Assembly: GCA_015350385.1 (NCBI GenBank)
Contig: WNKI01000002.1
Coordinates: 4,156,063-4,220,062 of the forward strand
Length of the DNA: 64,000 bases
Origin: Aculops lycopersici
Lineage: Eukaryota; Arthropoda; Arachnida; Trombidiformes; Eriophyidae
Reading direction: 5' to 3'
Position 1 is the stretch's first letter; every line of letters begins with the position of its first letter. Under the pieces are notes generated by a model. The model had not been told where the DNA came from, ran no database searches, and was given only the letters and a program-made list of their open reading frames with translations. The position numbers and the translations under genes were made by a program. Below, piece by piece: positions 9,844-20,274 of this stretch.

Positions 9844-10090
9844 TCAATGGCTTAATAATGCAACACCTGTAGCTACCCAAGCAACGACAGGTAATAGACT
9901 TTCGAGAATTGGACTAAAGTTGCCGACAACTATGAAGGATTAATTTGATTCTTGAGCTTAGAGGCCAGATTGCCTCATTATGATGTATAGCATGTTGCGG
10001 CCCCTAACGAGCTGGTGGCCACTGAGTTGTTTTCCTATTTGTTCAAACTCATTTCCAATAAGAGCAGCAGTTGCTGTGACAAAAACAATG
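9844..10090 (-). pseudogene. Gustatory-receptor-like pseudogene (3' remnant)
   Basis: Read on the minus strand, this remnant matches the last ~85 residues of the intact receptor at 11319-13670. It has IVFVTATAAL for IVIVLTTAAF, then NMLYIIM for NIRIIM, then FIVVGNFSP for FIIVGNFSL and LLPVVAWVATGV for LLPVVAWIATGV, ending in a stop at 9844-9846. Two in-frame stop codons interrupt the part before FIVVGNF, where the alignment also loses residues. Upstream of 10090 the similarity becomes too weak to follow. It is therefore a decayed tandem duplicate of the neighbouring receptor on the same strand. Confidence 0.8.
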
Positions 10091-10749
10091 AGGAATCTGA
10101 AAAAAATCTAACAGGTGGGCGGCTTCCATGAACATCATAATGGGAAATGCTCAGTGTTTTGATTATCAGCTATGAGCTCAGGTGAAACGGGGAGAAACTA
10201 TCGGTATCTTTAAGTTTTCTTTAAGTTCGAATGATTAACACTGGATTCAACATTATATCCGATCTCTTGTCAATCTCATCCATTGATTGCTTTTCATGCT
10301 TAGAATTTAAAGCAACAGCAGTGGCATAAGAGCGAAATGACTTGGAATGGTTTCACTTGTTCAAGGAAGTAAACCAGCTTAATGTGTTTCACTATGATAT
10401 GACGCAATTCATTGAATAAACAAAATCGACCATTGAAACGATCACAACATTTCATTGGATTCAAGTTTCGAGGAAAATATTTACATAACGAGAGTAATTT
10501 CTTTTGAAAAAAATCAACTTTTATCCAACCAAGTATCGGTAGCCATGTTCTCAAGGTTGAAGTGAGTTTACCTCCAGTTACGAAAAAAAAAGAAAATCTA
10601 TCGGCCTTGCCGGCAGCAAGTTGCTGCTCGCATATGATCCGCTTATGCCCTAGTGATTCGCATATTCCTGCTATCACCTGCCGACCATTCAATGATTCCG
10701 GCTTAGTGTCCGACAGTTCCCTTTACACAAAGTCTACCCACCAACTGAC
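10091..10749. other. Region between the receptor pseudogene and the unknown small gene
   Basis: About 660 bases. A 130-codon minus-strand open frame at 10300-10692 has no ATG at its head and no recognisable domain. The stretch may hold further eroded receptor sequence, but I cannot align it. Confidence 0.35.
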
Positions 10750-11235
10750 TCACAGTCTAATAGTCTGCCTGAGAGTTAAAGTGGCGCCAAAGTTCCCACT
10801 CGAGCAATTTGCCAAGCCCCTTGCGTCATCAGGTGTCATGTGATTTAGGAAGAGCATTTCATCGCAAAGTGTATTTGTTTCACTGTATGGCTGACTATCA
10901 ATACTACTAAGCTCCGAGTCCTCGTCGTCACTTTGTTGCATCACCAATTGCCTTCGTTCCAGTGCTCTAACTAAAGCTTCCGTTGGCGTCATCTCAGTTT
11001 CTTGACGATTGTTTTCCATAAGACTCTCTGTGTTTTTCGTGATAATCTTTGATGATTGATGCAGATTTTCGTCGATTGGATTCAGCTTTACGCCAATCTT
11101 AATTTGATCCTGCCAACTTGTGACTCTCTTTTCTTCTATCGATTTGATTAAAGCAATCTTGTCTTTGAACGATTTGATTCTAATTGCATTTGCTCTCTTG
11201 AATTTGTTGACCAAATCCTCCTTCGATTGAAACAT
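10750..11235 (-). CDS. Unrecognised 161-residue protein
   Basis: I do not recognise this gene. It encodes a 161-residue soluble protein starting at the ATG at 11233-11235 (MFQSKEDL). The first third is basic and helix-prone (ANAIRIKSFKDKIALIKSI), the middle contains MTPTEALVRALERRQLV, then an acidic serine-rich tract (SDDEDSELSSIDS), and the end is TLTLRQTIRL. There is no signal peptide or membrane segment. The ordinary amino-acid composition and the lack of low-complexity repeats favour a real gene. It sits between the receptor pseudogene and the intact receptor on the same strand, ending 84 bases from the receptor's stop. It could also be the last exon of a longer gene. Confidence 0.5.
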   Translation of the reverse strand: MFQSKEDLVNKFKRANAIRIKSFKDKIALIKSIEEKRVTSWQDQIKIGVKLNPIDENLHQSSKIITKNTESLMENNRQETEMTPTEALVRALERRQLVMQQSDDEDSELSSIDSQPYSETNTLCDEMLFLNHMTPDDARGLANCSSGNFGATLTLRQTIRL

Positions 11236-11318
11236 GTTGTACCTTCTTATCTTAGCCAATTCTTGATTATCAGATATTTTGGATAGTTTAGATTAGAATC
11301 TAATCTAACCCAACAACA

Positions 11319-13670
11319 TCAATGTCTTAGTATCACTACTCCCGTTGCGATCCAAGCGACGACAGGTAACAAACTACCGAGAGTGAGCGAGAAATTGCCA
11401 ACAATTATAAAGCTTCGATTTGATTTAGTACACAAAAAGTCCGCCGTGGCCATGATGATTCTGATGTTCTTTGAGCTCACCATTTGCTTTCCATTATAGA
11501 GGATCCAGCTTAAAGTTTTGCAAATCGACCCGAATTCTGACTCAACAAAAGCGGCCGTTGTAAGCACGATAACAATGGGAACAAAGCCACTTATAAACAA
11601 TCCAATCAGGAAGCAAACCTGATATACGCCACGATTATCCAGTAGGGCGAGCACAGAGAAAACCACAGAAAGTGCACGAAATGTTATCTCGAGGCTCAGG
11701 TAAGTTGAGAAGAACAATTTGATATCGGCGAGTTCATTTTGAATTAAGAGAAGCAACTCTAATATGTACTCAATTCGTTCATTCAGACCAATGATATACA
11801 ATAGATCTAAAGTGAGAGGCTTATTGGCCTTTCGATTTCTTCGCGACCGAAAGCCAATAGCCGTCGTTCTAATCACGTCATTTCTAAGCGCAATTGCCGC
11901 AGATGGATACCTGAGAATACTGCCACCAATACCAATTATATGATCGCTTGGAAATTCTTCCATCGCTTCGGGATCCTGAATGATTGTTTTGATTCGATAC
12001 ATTTTATCAATAAACTTGCTGTACTCGTCAAAAGGACTTGCACTTGATTGATCCTGATGATCAGTTCCATTTAAGTGGCCTATTATTGAGCATAATTTGC
12101 ACAACCTCTCCAAATGGATTCGCAGGTATCTAGCTCTCGAGTAGCAGATGACACAGACTGCAAAGAAGGAGTACAAGTCGATGATGCTAAGTACAACTAG
12201 CAAGAGAAGGAGATTTAGTTGAATCGATGCCACCAAAAAGGAGCCGATTTGATTGAACTTCTCGAGTCTCGATAAGACCAAGTTGAAATCCAAAACGTCG
12301 GCGAAGTTTTTCAACTTGATCAGATGGCAGCTGTAGAAAAAGTACAAACTACTAATATAACCTATGGTCATGACGTAGAATAATATGACCAGGGCCACAA
12401 GCCAGGCCATCTCAGTTTGGTCACATCGATGGAAGGGCTTTGAAATGAAGGGTTGTTTGCCAATATTTTTCCTTAGCTCATCCTTGGGTTCGTGGTGAGG
12501 ATTAAATATGCCAACTTGATCTGGCGAGAAGACATAGTTTTTGTGATTGGGATCGAGTTTTAGACTCTCGTCGAGATCATCTCTAGGTGCGAATGACTTA
12601 ATGCGTGAACTGTTACTCTCACCTATAGTTGAAATTGACATCTGAAGACTGATTTCGTCATCGTCGCCGGCCTCGTCCACGTGCAATCGTTTGATGGAAG
12701 AGGATCCACTTACGCTCCTCGACGATCTCGAGCCACGTCGCTTTTTCGTCGCCGAGTTGACACTTGTTAGATTCTTAGAATGGATTGTTTGTTTATGTGT
12801 ATGGTGAGATAAATAATCAACTGCCGGCTTGAACATTTGTTTGTAGCAATCGTCGAAGTAAATCATATTGTGGAAGTACATTTTGGTCATGAGGTCTTGC
12901 TCGGCGCCACTTGTGGCTTTTCTCCGCGCCGACCGACTAATGTTCAATCGCGACGAGGACCTATGAGCGCAAACTCGACGCAACAAACTCTGTCCTCCGC
13001 TTAAATCATCAAGCGGATGCTTGTGGAACCAACCATCTCGCAGCAGCCGCTTCCAAACACCTGTTGGCGCGCTCAGGTAGTACAGGTAGGAGAGATCTAA
13101 CTCAGCTATGCTGATGGTGTCGCTCAGGTAGCTGGCGCATTTCATCGACTTGCTCAAGTGGCGACGGAAATACTTGACTAAGTGCTTTGTTCTAGTGATG
13201 GTTGCAGGCAACAATAGACAGGTAACGATAAAATTAACTGTCCTACTACTGGCAAATTCAGAACCAAATATATCTCGACCAAGCGTGTGAATCACATTCT
13301 CAGTATAAGTTCTATTCAATTGCGCATTCTCGCCACCTCCGATACCTGCTTGTTCATCGTCAAAATCGTCGCTTGGAATCGCCACTATTGAGTAGAAGAG
13401 TGATTTTGAGGTCATCAGTATGGTTAGAATTGCATTAATAAAGAATAATATATAATCTCTATGTTTACGTGGCAGCGGCTGAATCTTTGTGCATCCATTT
13501 GTCTTGAACTGAACTAGGCGCCGGAAATCATCGATACTATGCAGCTCAATAGTGCAATTGACTTTAGTTGCGGCCCAAATGTAACTCCTAAATATGTTCC
13601 AAGTGCCAGTATGTTCTTTTTTGGTTGTTTCTGTTGCTTGATAGGTTTGATCCTTAAATTTTCTCTCCAT
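11319..13670 (-). CDS. Gustatory-receptor-like seven-transmembrane protein
   Basis: A 783-residue membrane protein from the ATG at 13668-13670. Hydrophobic segments occur near DYILFFINAILTILM, the NFIVTCLLLPATI region, MAWLVALVILFYVM, LLLLLVVLSIIDLYSFF, a helix near FRALSVVFSVLALL, FLIGLFISGFVPIVIVL and FIIVGNFSLTLGSLLPVV, which is about seven helices. The conserved-looking end and the helix pattern resemble arthropod gustatory receptors, which are ligand-gated cation channels in chemosensory neurons. It is nearly twice the usual length (about 400), because of a hydrophilic Ser/Arg/Asp-rich loop of some 200 residues before the third helix. A decayed tandem copy of its C-terminus lies at 9844-10090. 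The family call is from topology and context; another multi-pass family is possible. Confidence 0.6.
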   Translation of the reverse strand: MERKFKDQTYQATETTKKEHTGTWNIFRSYIWAATKVNCTIELHSIDDFRRLVQFKTNGCTKIQPLPRKHRDYILFFINAILTILMTSKSLFYSIVAIPSDDFDDEQAGIGGGENAQLNRTYTENVIHTLGRDIFGSEFASSRTVNFIVTCLLLPATITRTKHLVKYFRRHLSKSMKCASYLSDTISIAELDLSYLYYLSAPTGVWKRLLRDGWFHKHPLDDLSGGQSLLRRVCAHRSSSRLNISRSARRKATSGAEQDLMTKMYFHNMIYFDDCYKQMFKPAVDYLSHHTHKQTIHSKNLTSVNSATKKRRGSRSSRSVSGSSSIKRLHVDEAGDDDEISLQMSISTIGESNSSRIKSFAPRDDLDESLKLDPNHKNYVFSPDQVGIFNPHHEPKDELRKNIGKQPFISKPFHRCDQTEMAWLVALVILFYVMTIGYISSLYFFYSCHLIKLKNFADVLDFNLVLSRLEKFNQIGSFLVASIQLNLLLLLVVLSIIDLYSFFAVCVICYSRARYLRIHLERLCKLCSIIGHLNGTDHQDQSSASPFDEYSKFIDKMYRIKTIIQDPEAMEEFPSDHIIGIGGSILRYPSAAIALRNDVIRTTAIGFRSRRNRKANKPLTLDLLYIIGLNERIEYILELLLLIQNELADIKLFFSTYLSLEITFRALSVVFSVLALLDNRGVYQVCFLIGLFISGFVPIVIVLTTAAFVESEFGSICKTLSWILYNGKQMVSSKNIRIIMATADFLCTKSNRSFIIVGNFSLTLGSLLPVVAWIATGVVILRH

Positions 13671-14389
13671 TCTCGAGGTATCTTTTTTCTACTATTTGAG
13701 ATTCAAATTAAAAATGATGATAAAACTAGCTAGATTCGTTTGATTGCATGGGAACTCCAAGAAAAGCCAACTTCAAACCTGGCGCCAACTTTCTTTCTTT
13801 GTCTTGGTTATGAGACTCATCTAAACATGAACTTTGGTGACGTAATCTTGACAGTAGAGACAATTAGTATGCGGAAATAGAGCAAATATTTACTGCATAA
13901 TAAGCATCACGATAACCACCAGACTCTCGGTCTTTTGCCATACTACACACTCAAGTTAGAAATTAAGCATAGAACTAAGGTAATGGTAATGGAAATGGAG
14001 GAACAAACTGAATGATCATCATCTCAACATAATCTCACGCGATAGAATGGCTGAAATTATACTGAAGATTGTTAGAGAGACACGTAACCTCATCTGGCTG
14101 TCGATGGCGCGTAACCAAGTTGTCGACTTCGGAGTTTGAAATGTCAGAGGAACGATGATGAAATCAATATCAGTACACAACGACGATATGGGATATCCCT
14201 GTTTGCGTTCTTTACTTTTGCGTGTTTTCTTTAAAATTATTACCCTGTTTGAATGGATACGTTCAATATGTAGATGAAAATCAATGGTATGTATAATTTG
14301 AATTAGAGCATCAAATTATCCACATGATTGAATAAAGCAAACTAAGTTGCATGTTACCTCTAGAATCTGAACTTGGAATTGAAAAGGAA
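13671..14389. other. Intergenic region between receptor and cathepsin genes
   Basis: About 720 bases containing the presumed promoter of the receptor gene and the 3' flank of the cathepsin gene, both on the minus strand. No gene, RNA or repeat was recognised. Confidence 0.4.
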
Positions 14390-15433
14390 TTAAAAAGTTG
14401 GAATTGTTGCAGCGGTTGCAATACCACAGTTGTTCTTTCTGTTTCTGGCCATCCGAATGTAACCCGATTCGCCGTACATCGGACCCCACGAGTTTTTCAC
14501 GATCCAGTAGTCGCCCTTCTTTGGATCAGTTCCGTAGCCGACCACCAAAACTCCATGGTCCAACTGGTTGATCTTGTTGCGGCAGAAGCGATTGTAGTAG
14601 ACTCCGTGGCGATAGAATTGGAACCACAAGCTTGAGGCATCGATGGCCACGGCGACAGGTCCAAATTTGGCCACCACCTCCTTCAACTTTTGCTCGTCGC
14701 CCTCGGGAAGGACGGCGGCACCGGCGTCCGAAATGACCACTCGTTTCTTGTTAAAGCGGCACTTCCCATCACGCCCCTCGTAGGGATACGAGGACTCGTC
14801 GTCGATTCCGCCCTCGCGCTTTACAAACTCCAGGGCATTCTTCATGATTCCACCATTGCAACCCATGTCGACGGATCGGTCGCAATCAACGAGATTTTGC
14901 TCACTTAGCTCGGTGACCTTGGTGACGTTCTTGTTTCTCACAGCCTCCTGGCCCTCAAGCACTCCGACCGCTGAAAAAGCCCAGCAAGATCCGCAACTCC
15001 CTTGGTTCTTAACGCGCGAGACTCTACCTGGAACCTTGCGCCAATCAACCTCATCAGGGACCTCAATGGAGTCGTCATTTAGAATGTCGTCCAAAAACTT
15101 TTGAGCCTCCGGGGTGTTCACGAGCTTGTCCTCCTCGCCCTCGCCAACGACAAACCCGTTCATGCTTGCAATGTCCAACTCGCCATGGTCGGCCAAATGA
15201 TTCAAGCCCAAGCTAAAGCCATAGGAGTCGCTAAACTTTGAGTTAAAGTCCTCAATCTTGTGCTTGTTCATGGCGAAAATGGCCCTCCTTAAACTCTCCA
15301 CCTCGCGACTCTCGTAAGTCTTGTTGTGCTCCATCTTAAACAAGCTCCAGTCTTGCGCGTTGTACTTCACCTGACTTGCCTGCGGATCCATTAGAGCCAA
15401 GTAGGCTCCAACTATAAGAGTGATGAGCTTCAT
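14390..15433 (-). CDS. Cathepsin L-like cysteine protease
   Basis: A 347-residue papain-family (C1A) preproenzyme. A signal peptide covers about residues 1-20. The propeptide (to about 125) shows an ERFNIN-like helix ending in NHLAD. The mature domain starts near VPDEVDWR and has the oxyanion Gln144 and catalytic Cys150 in QGSCGSCW, His293 in LDHGVLVVGYG and Asn314 in VKNSWG. The GCNGG motif (191-195) is present. Length and order match cathepsin L of arthropods, acting in lysosomes or the gut lumen; mite group 1 allergens belong to the same superfamily. The start ATG at 15431-15433 directly precedes the signal peptide. The gene is uninterrupted and all catalytic residues are intact. Confidence 0.93.
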   Translation of the reverse strand: MKLITLIVGAYLALMDPQASQVKYNAQDWSLFKMEHNKTYESREVESLRRAIFAMNKHKIEDFNSKFSDSYGFSLGLNHLADHGELDIASMNGFVVGEGEEDKLVNTPEAQKFLDDILNDDSIEVPDEVDWRKVPGRVSRVKNQGSCGSCWAFSAVGVLEGQEAVRNKNVTKVTELSEQNLVDCDRSVDMGCNGGIMKNALEFVKREGGIDDESSYPYEGRDGKCRFNKKRVVISDAGAAVLPEGDEQKLKEVVAKFGPVAVAIDASSLWFQFYRHGVYYNRFCRNKINQLDHGVLVVGYGTDPKKGDYWIVKNSWGPMYGESGYIRMARNRKNNCGIATAATIPTF

Positions 15434-16278
15434 GATGGATACTTTTCGGTTTCCTCTCTATGGGGATGATGCTAATGTTGTTGAATTTAGATGCTAGTAT
15501 TCTCGATTGGGCTCTCAATTGAATGAGAACCTGAGGCTGAATGAGCTCAAGGGTTAGTAGGAGAGTGCAATAAATAACCAACTGATTCTTTTTTGTTGTA
15601 ATTTCAATTGTCGGTGGTATGGATACTCTACGTGTAGTCCCAATGGAATAACAATAATAGCGGCAAGGCGAGCGGTAAAAATGATGGTGATCACAACATA
15701 CTAGAGATATTCCTTTTAATTTTGTGTTTTTCTTTCGCCAACCAAATCTGGCGACACGAAGTTATCTTGCCACCGATCAGTAAATACTACCCTCTGTTGC
15801 TCATATCATGTGAGCATTGAATTGATTGACGAATCAAATCCCATTATAAAGCCAACAATACTGTGCTAATAGATTAGTTGTAGTGTTGCGCTTGTGACGA
15901 TCCTCTTGCTGTTGGCGACTTCCTGGCTCGCCAATATCAAAAGTAGTCTGGCTAACCTTAGTGGTGTTGTTTTTGTTTTTACACGACATGCAAATTAAAA
16001 CAAATGTTCCACAACAATTATGACGCCCGAGATCCTTGCCCGATGATTGTCCTTTTTAATCACACCTGGCTGGACTTAAGTCGGTGACAACTGCTTTACT
16101 CAACCAGAATCAAACGTCGAGCTACTGCTCGCACGTAGGGCTAGCCGATCGAGAGACTAGACCTTTTGAGTTTTAAATTAGAAAAAAGACCATTTCTCTT
16201 CCGCATGACAACCGACCAGCCGCCAGCCAGTCGACATTTGAAAAATTTGTTACTGTTGTTTCTTGTTTGTGTTGTTGC
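15434..16278. other. Intergenic region upstream of the cathepsin gene
   Basis: About 845 bases holding the cathepsin promoter on the minus strand and the 3' flank of the next minus-strand gene. No coding segment or repeat was recognised. Confidence 0.4.
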
Positions 16279-18942
16279 TCAATAGATAAATTGGTCTTTG
16301 GTGTCAACCGTTGTGGCTGCAGTAACGATATTGGCATCCTCTTCGTTCTCGTCGAATGTGGGACCAATAGTCGGTTGATTGGACGGATTCTCTATCTCGT
16401 CGTCGTATCTAACTGGAGCTGGAATTTGGTTTCGAAGCAGTTGTTGTTTCGACTCGAAACTTTCCAACGAGCGCTCGCTCCTACCTGGTCGCAACGAGTC
16501 CGTCGCGGAATCACTATCAATGTGATCATCGAACATGGCCGTTGGATTTTCGCCACCACTTCCCACCTGACCGGCCATCAATTGAGAATCGCCAAGCAAG
16601 GAAGAAATCGTCCTCTGATTTGGCCCACTGAATTCGCTGGCGACATTTTGTTGCCCATTAAGACGAGCCTCTTTAGTGGCCGGTGGAGCACCACCTGCTG
16701 TTGATGGATCCGCCGCAGCCTCATCGCTTGGATTTTGGTGGCCAAGTTCAGCAGGTGAACTCTGGTGAGCGTTTGCTCGCTCTGGATAACCTTGCAAATT
16801 TCTGGCAACTCGCATGATATGCTCTCGAGTTGTATAAAGTTTCAAACGATCCAACAAGTGGGCTATCCGATCGTCGTCAGCAGGTGGCGGCGGTGGCGAC
16901 GACGACGACGGCCGCGGGGCAGCCTCTGAAGCCTGGCCAGCAGGTGAGATTCGAGCAGCGGCAGGTGAGCGATTGCTGTCGTCGTTGTCGTCGTCGTCTT
17001 GGTTGTCAATGTGATTGTTGTTGTTGTTGCTGTCAAATATATTCTCACCACCTAAAGTGATGGGCGGCTCGTCTTGTTGTTGTTGACGCCGCCGCCGCTG
17101 GCCACTTGCACTTGATGTCCCACCTGTTGCTCCACTACCGCCGCCGCCGCCGCCGCCATCACCGAGAGTGGATTTCAATTCAATGTCACTGTCGCGAGAC
17201 GTCGCATTCGATTCCTCCACCAATTCGTTCGATAAACCTGACCGACTGCCATCACTTATGCTACTGCTACTGGACAACAATGGCAAGCGAGCATCTGAAT
17301 CATGCTCATACTGATAATACAAATTCTTTCGTTGCTCACCTTGTTGTTGTTGTTGTTGTAGTTGCTGCTGCTGTTGTAGTTGCTGCTGCTGCTGCTGTTG
17401 TTGTTGTTGTTGCTGTTGCTGTTGCTGTTGCTGTTGTTGTTGCTGTTGCTCTTGGTCGTGATGGTTACGGTGGCGGCCAACTCTAGCCGAACCAATGATG
17501 TTAGTCATCTTTTGTATTGATTTGTCAAATCTTGCTTGCTCTTGATGATTGTGGGGCTCGTTATTATTGTCGTCGGTGTTGGTGTTGCTGCTGATGTCGT
17601 GATTGTATGCATTGTTCATGTACTGACCATAAGTTGGTGGCGAGTCGTGACGACTTTCCTCCTGTTGCATGTTTGGCTGATCACGATGGAAGTCTTGATG
17701 GTGGTCGTATCCCTCGACACCTCCAATGTAAACTGCGCTTTGATTTTCCCCTTCATTTTGCAAGACACGACCATTTCCCTCGCCTCTTCTTTGTGACAAT
17801 AATTGCCGGTTATGGTTATTTCTACTGTTATACTGATTCTCACCTTTCTGCCTCGAAATCTGACCAAAAAGCGGCCCACCTGTTGCTTGCCGGTAGGTCA
17901 AGTCTCGCCGATTGTGTCTTGTGCTCATCGGCTGTTGTTCGCCCTGCCTCTTGATACTCATTCGGTGGCTCATTGGCTTCCTCAAACGAGTGGCCTGGTG
18001 CATCCTTCCATCTATTAGTTCTTCTTCTTCTTCTTCTCGGTCTCTTTCGCCACTTAAACTATTTAGAAACGGTGAATGCTCGTTCTGATCCTCCTCGTCA
18101 CTCAATCTCGTTACCAAGGATGCAGACTCGGCGTTCTGAACCTGATTTGCATCCCGCTCATCATCCAACATTTCAGACTTGAGCATCAGTTTCATTCCCC
18201 GAGACTCTCGCTCCGCTGTAGGCATCCCGTTGCCGTCCCTCAGATCAGACTGGTCCATTATAATTGTGGGCACGCCACCTCTGGACACAATTGCTTCCCT
18301 GATTGATTTTCTCATTGTCCCCTCTGCCGCCAAACCCTTTGTATTTTTCTTATTGTTGTCTCTCTTACTTGGCAGTTTCTTGAGATTTTCGCCCACGTTT
18401 GACTTTTTTGTTGTTAGACTTCCACTATTGTTTGTTGATGAGATGAAACTAGTGCCATTGCTATGCGATTTTGATGACTTGACATTTGGAGTAAAGCCAA
18501 TAGTTAATCGAGTAATAGTTTGATTTTGCTCGGCGCTTGTGGGTTGGATAGAGTTGAAGTTAATAATAACACGTTTATGAGGTTCATTAATTGACTGATG
18601 ACCAGATTTACTCAGTTCATTATCCAATTGATTGTATTGATCATCGAAAGATATCATGCTATTCGCATTGCTCGATTCCTTATGCAATCTCTTGCTCGTG
18701 GGGTCCTTAAATTTGGCTGGAAAGTCTACTTCATTAGATTCCAAGTCAATAGGGGCACCTGTGGCGCTTGTTATGATTTGTAGGGCAAGTCTTTGCTCCT
18801 CGGCAAGGTAATCGTTATTTCGAATCTTTGAATCTTTATCTATTATGTTGAGACACGATGCAGTACCCACTAAAACCATGAAAGTGAGGGCATAATCAAG
18901 AGGAAGGTAAAATTGAACGCGCTCATCTCTTCGTTCGGCCAT
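16279..18942 (-). CDS. Large disordered protein with signal-like N-terminus and polyQ tract
   Basis: I do not recognise this 887-residue protein. Residues 13-31 are hydrophobic (LTFMVLVGTASC) and could be a signal peptide or anchor; the rest is hydrophilic and mostly low complexity. A glutamine tract of about 38 residues lies near 496-534, coded by mixed CAA/CAG, and there are Gly, Asp/Asn and Pro runs. Non-repetitive islands include RDLTYRQATGGPLFGQ and a helix-like segment beginning RIAHLLDRLKLYTTREH. Several dibasic sites (KR, RR, RK) could be cleaved if it is secreted. The start is the ATG at 18940-18942. The upstream neighbour on the same strand (20275-22665) has a similar architecture but no sequence similarity that I can see. 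A secreted matrix protein or a peptide precursor are possibilities only. Confidence 0.65.
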   Translation of the reverse strand: MAERRDERVQFYLPLDYALTFMVLVGTASCLNIIDKDSKIRNNDYLAEEQRLALQIITSATGAPIDLESNEVDFPAKFKDPTSKRLHKESSNANSMISFDDQYNQLDNELSKSGHQSINEPHKRVIINFNSIQPTSAEQNQTITRLTIGFTPNVKSSKSHSNGTSFISSTNNSGSLTTKKSNVGENLKKLPSKRDNNKKNTKGLAAEGTMRKSIREAIVSRGGVPTIIMDQSDLRDGNGMPTAERESRGMKLMLKSEMLDDERDANQVQNAESASLVTRLSDEEDQNEHSPFLNSLSGERDREEEEEELIDGRMHQATRLRKPMSHRMSIKRQGEQQPMSTRHNRRDLTYRQATGGPLFGQISRQKGENQYNSRNNHNRQLLSQRRGEGNGRVLQNEGENQSAVYIGGVEGYDHHQDFHRDQPNMQQEESRHDSPPTYGQYMNNAYNHDISSNTNTDDNNNEPHNHQEQARFDKSIQKMTNIIGSARVGRHRNHHDQEQQQQQQQQQQQQQQQQQQQQQQQLQQQQQLQQQQQQGEQRKNLYYQYEHDSDARLPLLSSSSSISDGSRSGLSNELVEESNATSRDSDIELKSTLGDGGGGGGGSGATGGTSSASGQRRRRQQQQDEPPITLGGENIFDSNNNNNHIDNQDDDDNDDSNRSPAAARISPAGQASEAAPRPSSSSPPPPPADDDRIAHLLDRLKLYTTREHIMRVARNLQGYPERANAHQSSPAELGHQNPSDEAAADPSTAGGAPPATKEARLNGQQNVASEFSGPNQRTISSLLGDSQLMAGQVGSGGENPTAMFDDHIDSDSATDSLRPGRSERSLESFESKQQLLRNQIPAPVRYDDEIENPSNQPTIGPTFDENEEDANIVTAATTVDTKDQFIY
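17341..17454. repeat. CAA/CAG trinucleotide repeat (polyQ coding)
   Basis: About 114 bases of GTT/GCT triplets on the plus strand, reading CAA/CAG on the minus strand, lie inside the disordered 887-residue protein and encode nearly pure glutamine. Mixed codons suggest selection on the amino acid or point-mutation interruption of a pure repeat. Length polymorphism is likely here. Confidence 0.85.
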
Positions 18943-20274
18943 GTTTCCGGTAGGATTTTTCGTTCTTTAAAATCTAATTGATCTTGATGCTGCTAATTCA
19001 AATTGTTTAGATTGAAATCTCTCTCTTCCTCATGATGTCATGATATCAACATATCTATTAGTCTCGAAAATCATGGCTGCTGGTCTCAACTCGAATGGTC
19101 CAACTGAGAAGACAGTGTTTCCCCAACTCCACAACCAACTGGTTGATCGGGAAGCGGATTTCTGGATGACGTCAATTTCGACTACTGACAATGCATCATG
19201 ATATAGCTCATTGTTTTGAGTACGAGACACAAAGGTTAGTCAACAAGCTTCATGAAATCGGTAGGAGGAAAATGTCGTCGGATGAGTAAGTTTTTCATGC
19301 ATGTTCATCAAGTAAGATTCAGGTAATCGACTACCTCCAGTCGATGGGTTAGGTTATTCAAACATAAACTCTTAGAAAAAAAAGAAAAGACTTCCAATGC
19401 AAACGTCCCTACAACCAAAGGGTATCACTACCGCTAAGGTACTTTGCCATTGTTCAGGATTAAGTCATCTCCCTCGAGGGACTTACATCACCTGACCTCA
19501 TTGACTTGGCATCTCCACTAAACTCTCATAAAAAATTTCCCTAACACCAAGTCCAGTCGTCCAAAGCTTTCAATTCTTGTATGGTTACAGAACAATTGCC
19601 TGGGCTAAATAAGAAAATCCGGTTGAATAATGATGAAATTGAATAGATTAGATTGCAACAAATATCCTGTATCCATTGAGCGCTTATTAATACAATAGAT
19701 GTCATCGCGATCTCGTAAGCTCGCTATCACTTCCTAACAATCAATTCAAAGTCAAGCAGCCCATCAATGGTGCCAACTGAAATGATAAGGCCACACTGGT
19801 AACTCACTCGAAAAAATATTTAGTTCAAGATATCAAGGATAATTTAATAATTTAAAATATTACATTAAAGTCAGTATTAGGTCGCGCCCTCAACGATCGC
19901 TTTTGGTATCGCTTCTCTTCTATCGCGTGAGTTCATTAGTCGATGAATGCCAATGAGTTGCATAATTTTTTACTTTCAAACGAGATCAACTTCCTTCTTG
20001 ATACATGAATGTATTTGTACATGAATATAATATTGAAAACAAGTTTTAGGAACTTTAAATTGGAATTTTTGTTTGGAAGAGTCTAGCCGGGCAAATTGTC
20101 ATCTTAACAACTAGAAGAGCAACAAGCTTATCGTAGTAGGCACTTGAGTTTTGTTTAGTAGATAGTTAATCCTAATTTGTTTCCCTTTCCGAAAATTTTC
20201 GGCACATTTTCCACCAGCTTTGAAGTCGTTCAATATTTGGCCACAGTTCATATCGAGTCTCTTTATCTGCCAAA
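18943..20274. other. Intergenic region between the two disordered-protein genes
   Basis: About 1.3 kb, with the promoter of the 887-residue gene at the left and the 3' flank of the 797-residue-frame gene at the right. I see no supportable gene. One 66-codon minus-strand frame at 19030-19230 has no recognisable features. Confidence 0.4.

Noticed and set aside
10300..10692. 130-codon minus-strand frame
   Set aside because: No ATG at its head and composition unlike a protein; I could not align it convincingly with the receptor, so it was not called as gene or pseudogene.
17106..17495. Val/Ala- and Asn/Ser-rich frames
   Set aside because: Shadows of the polyQ tract of the minus-strand gene at 16279-18942.
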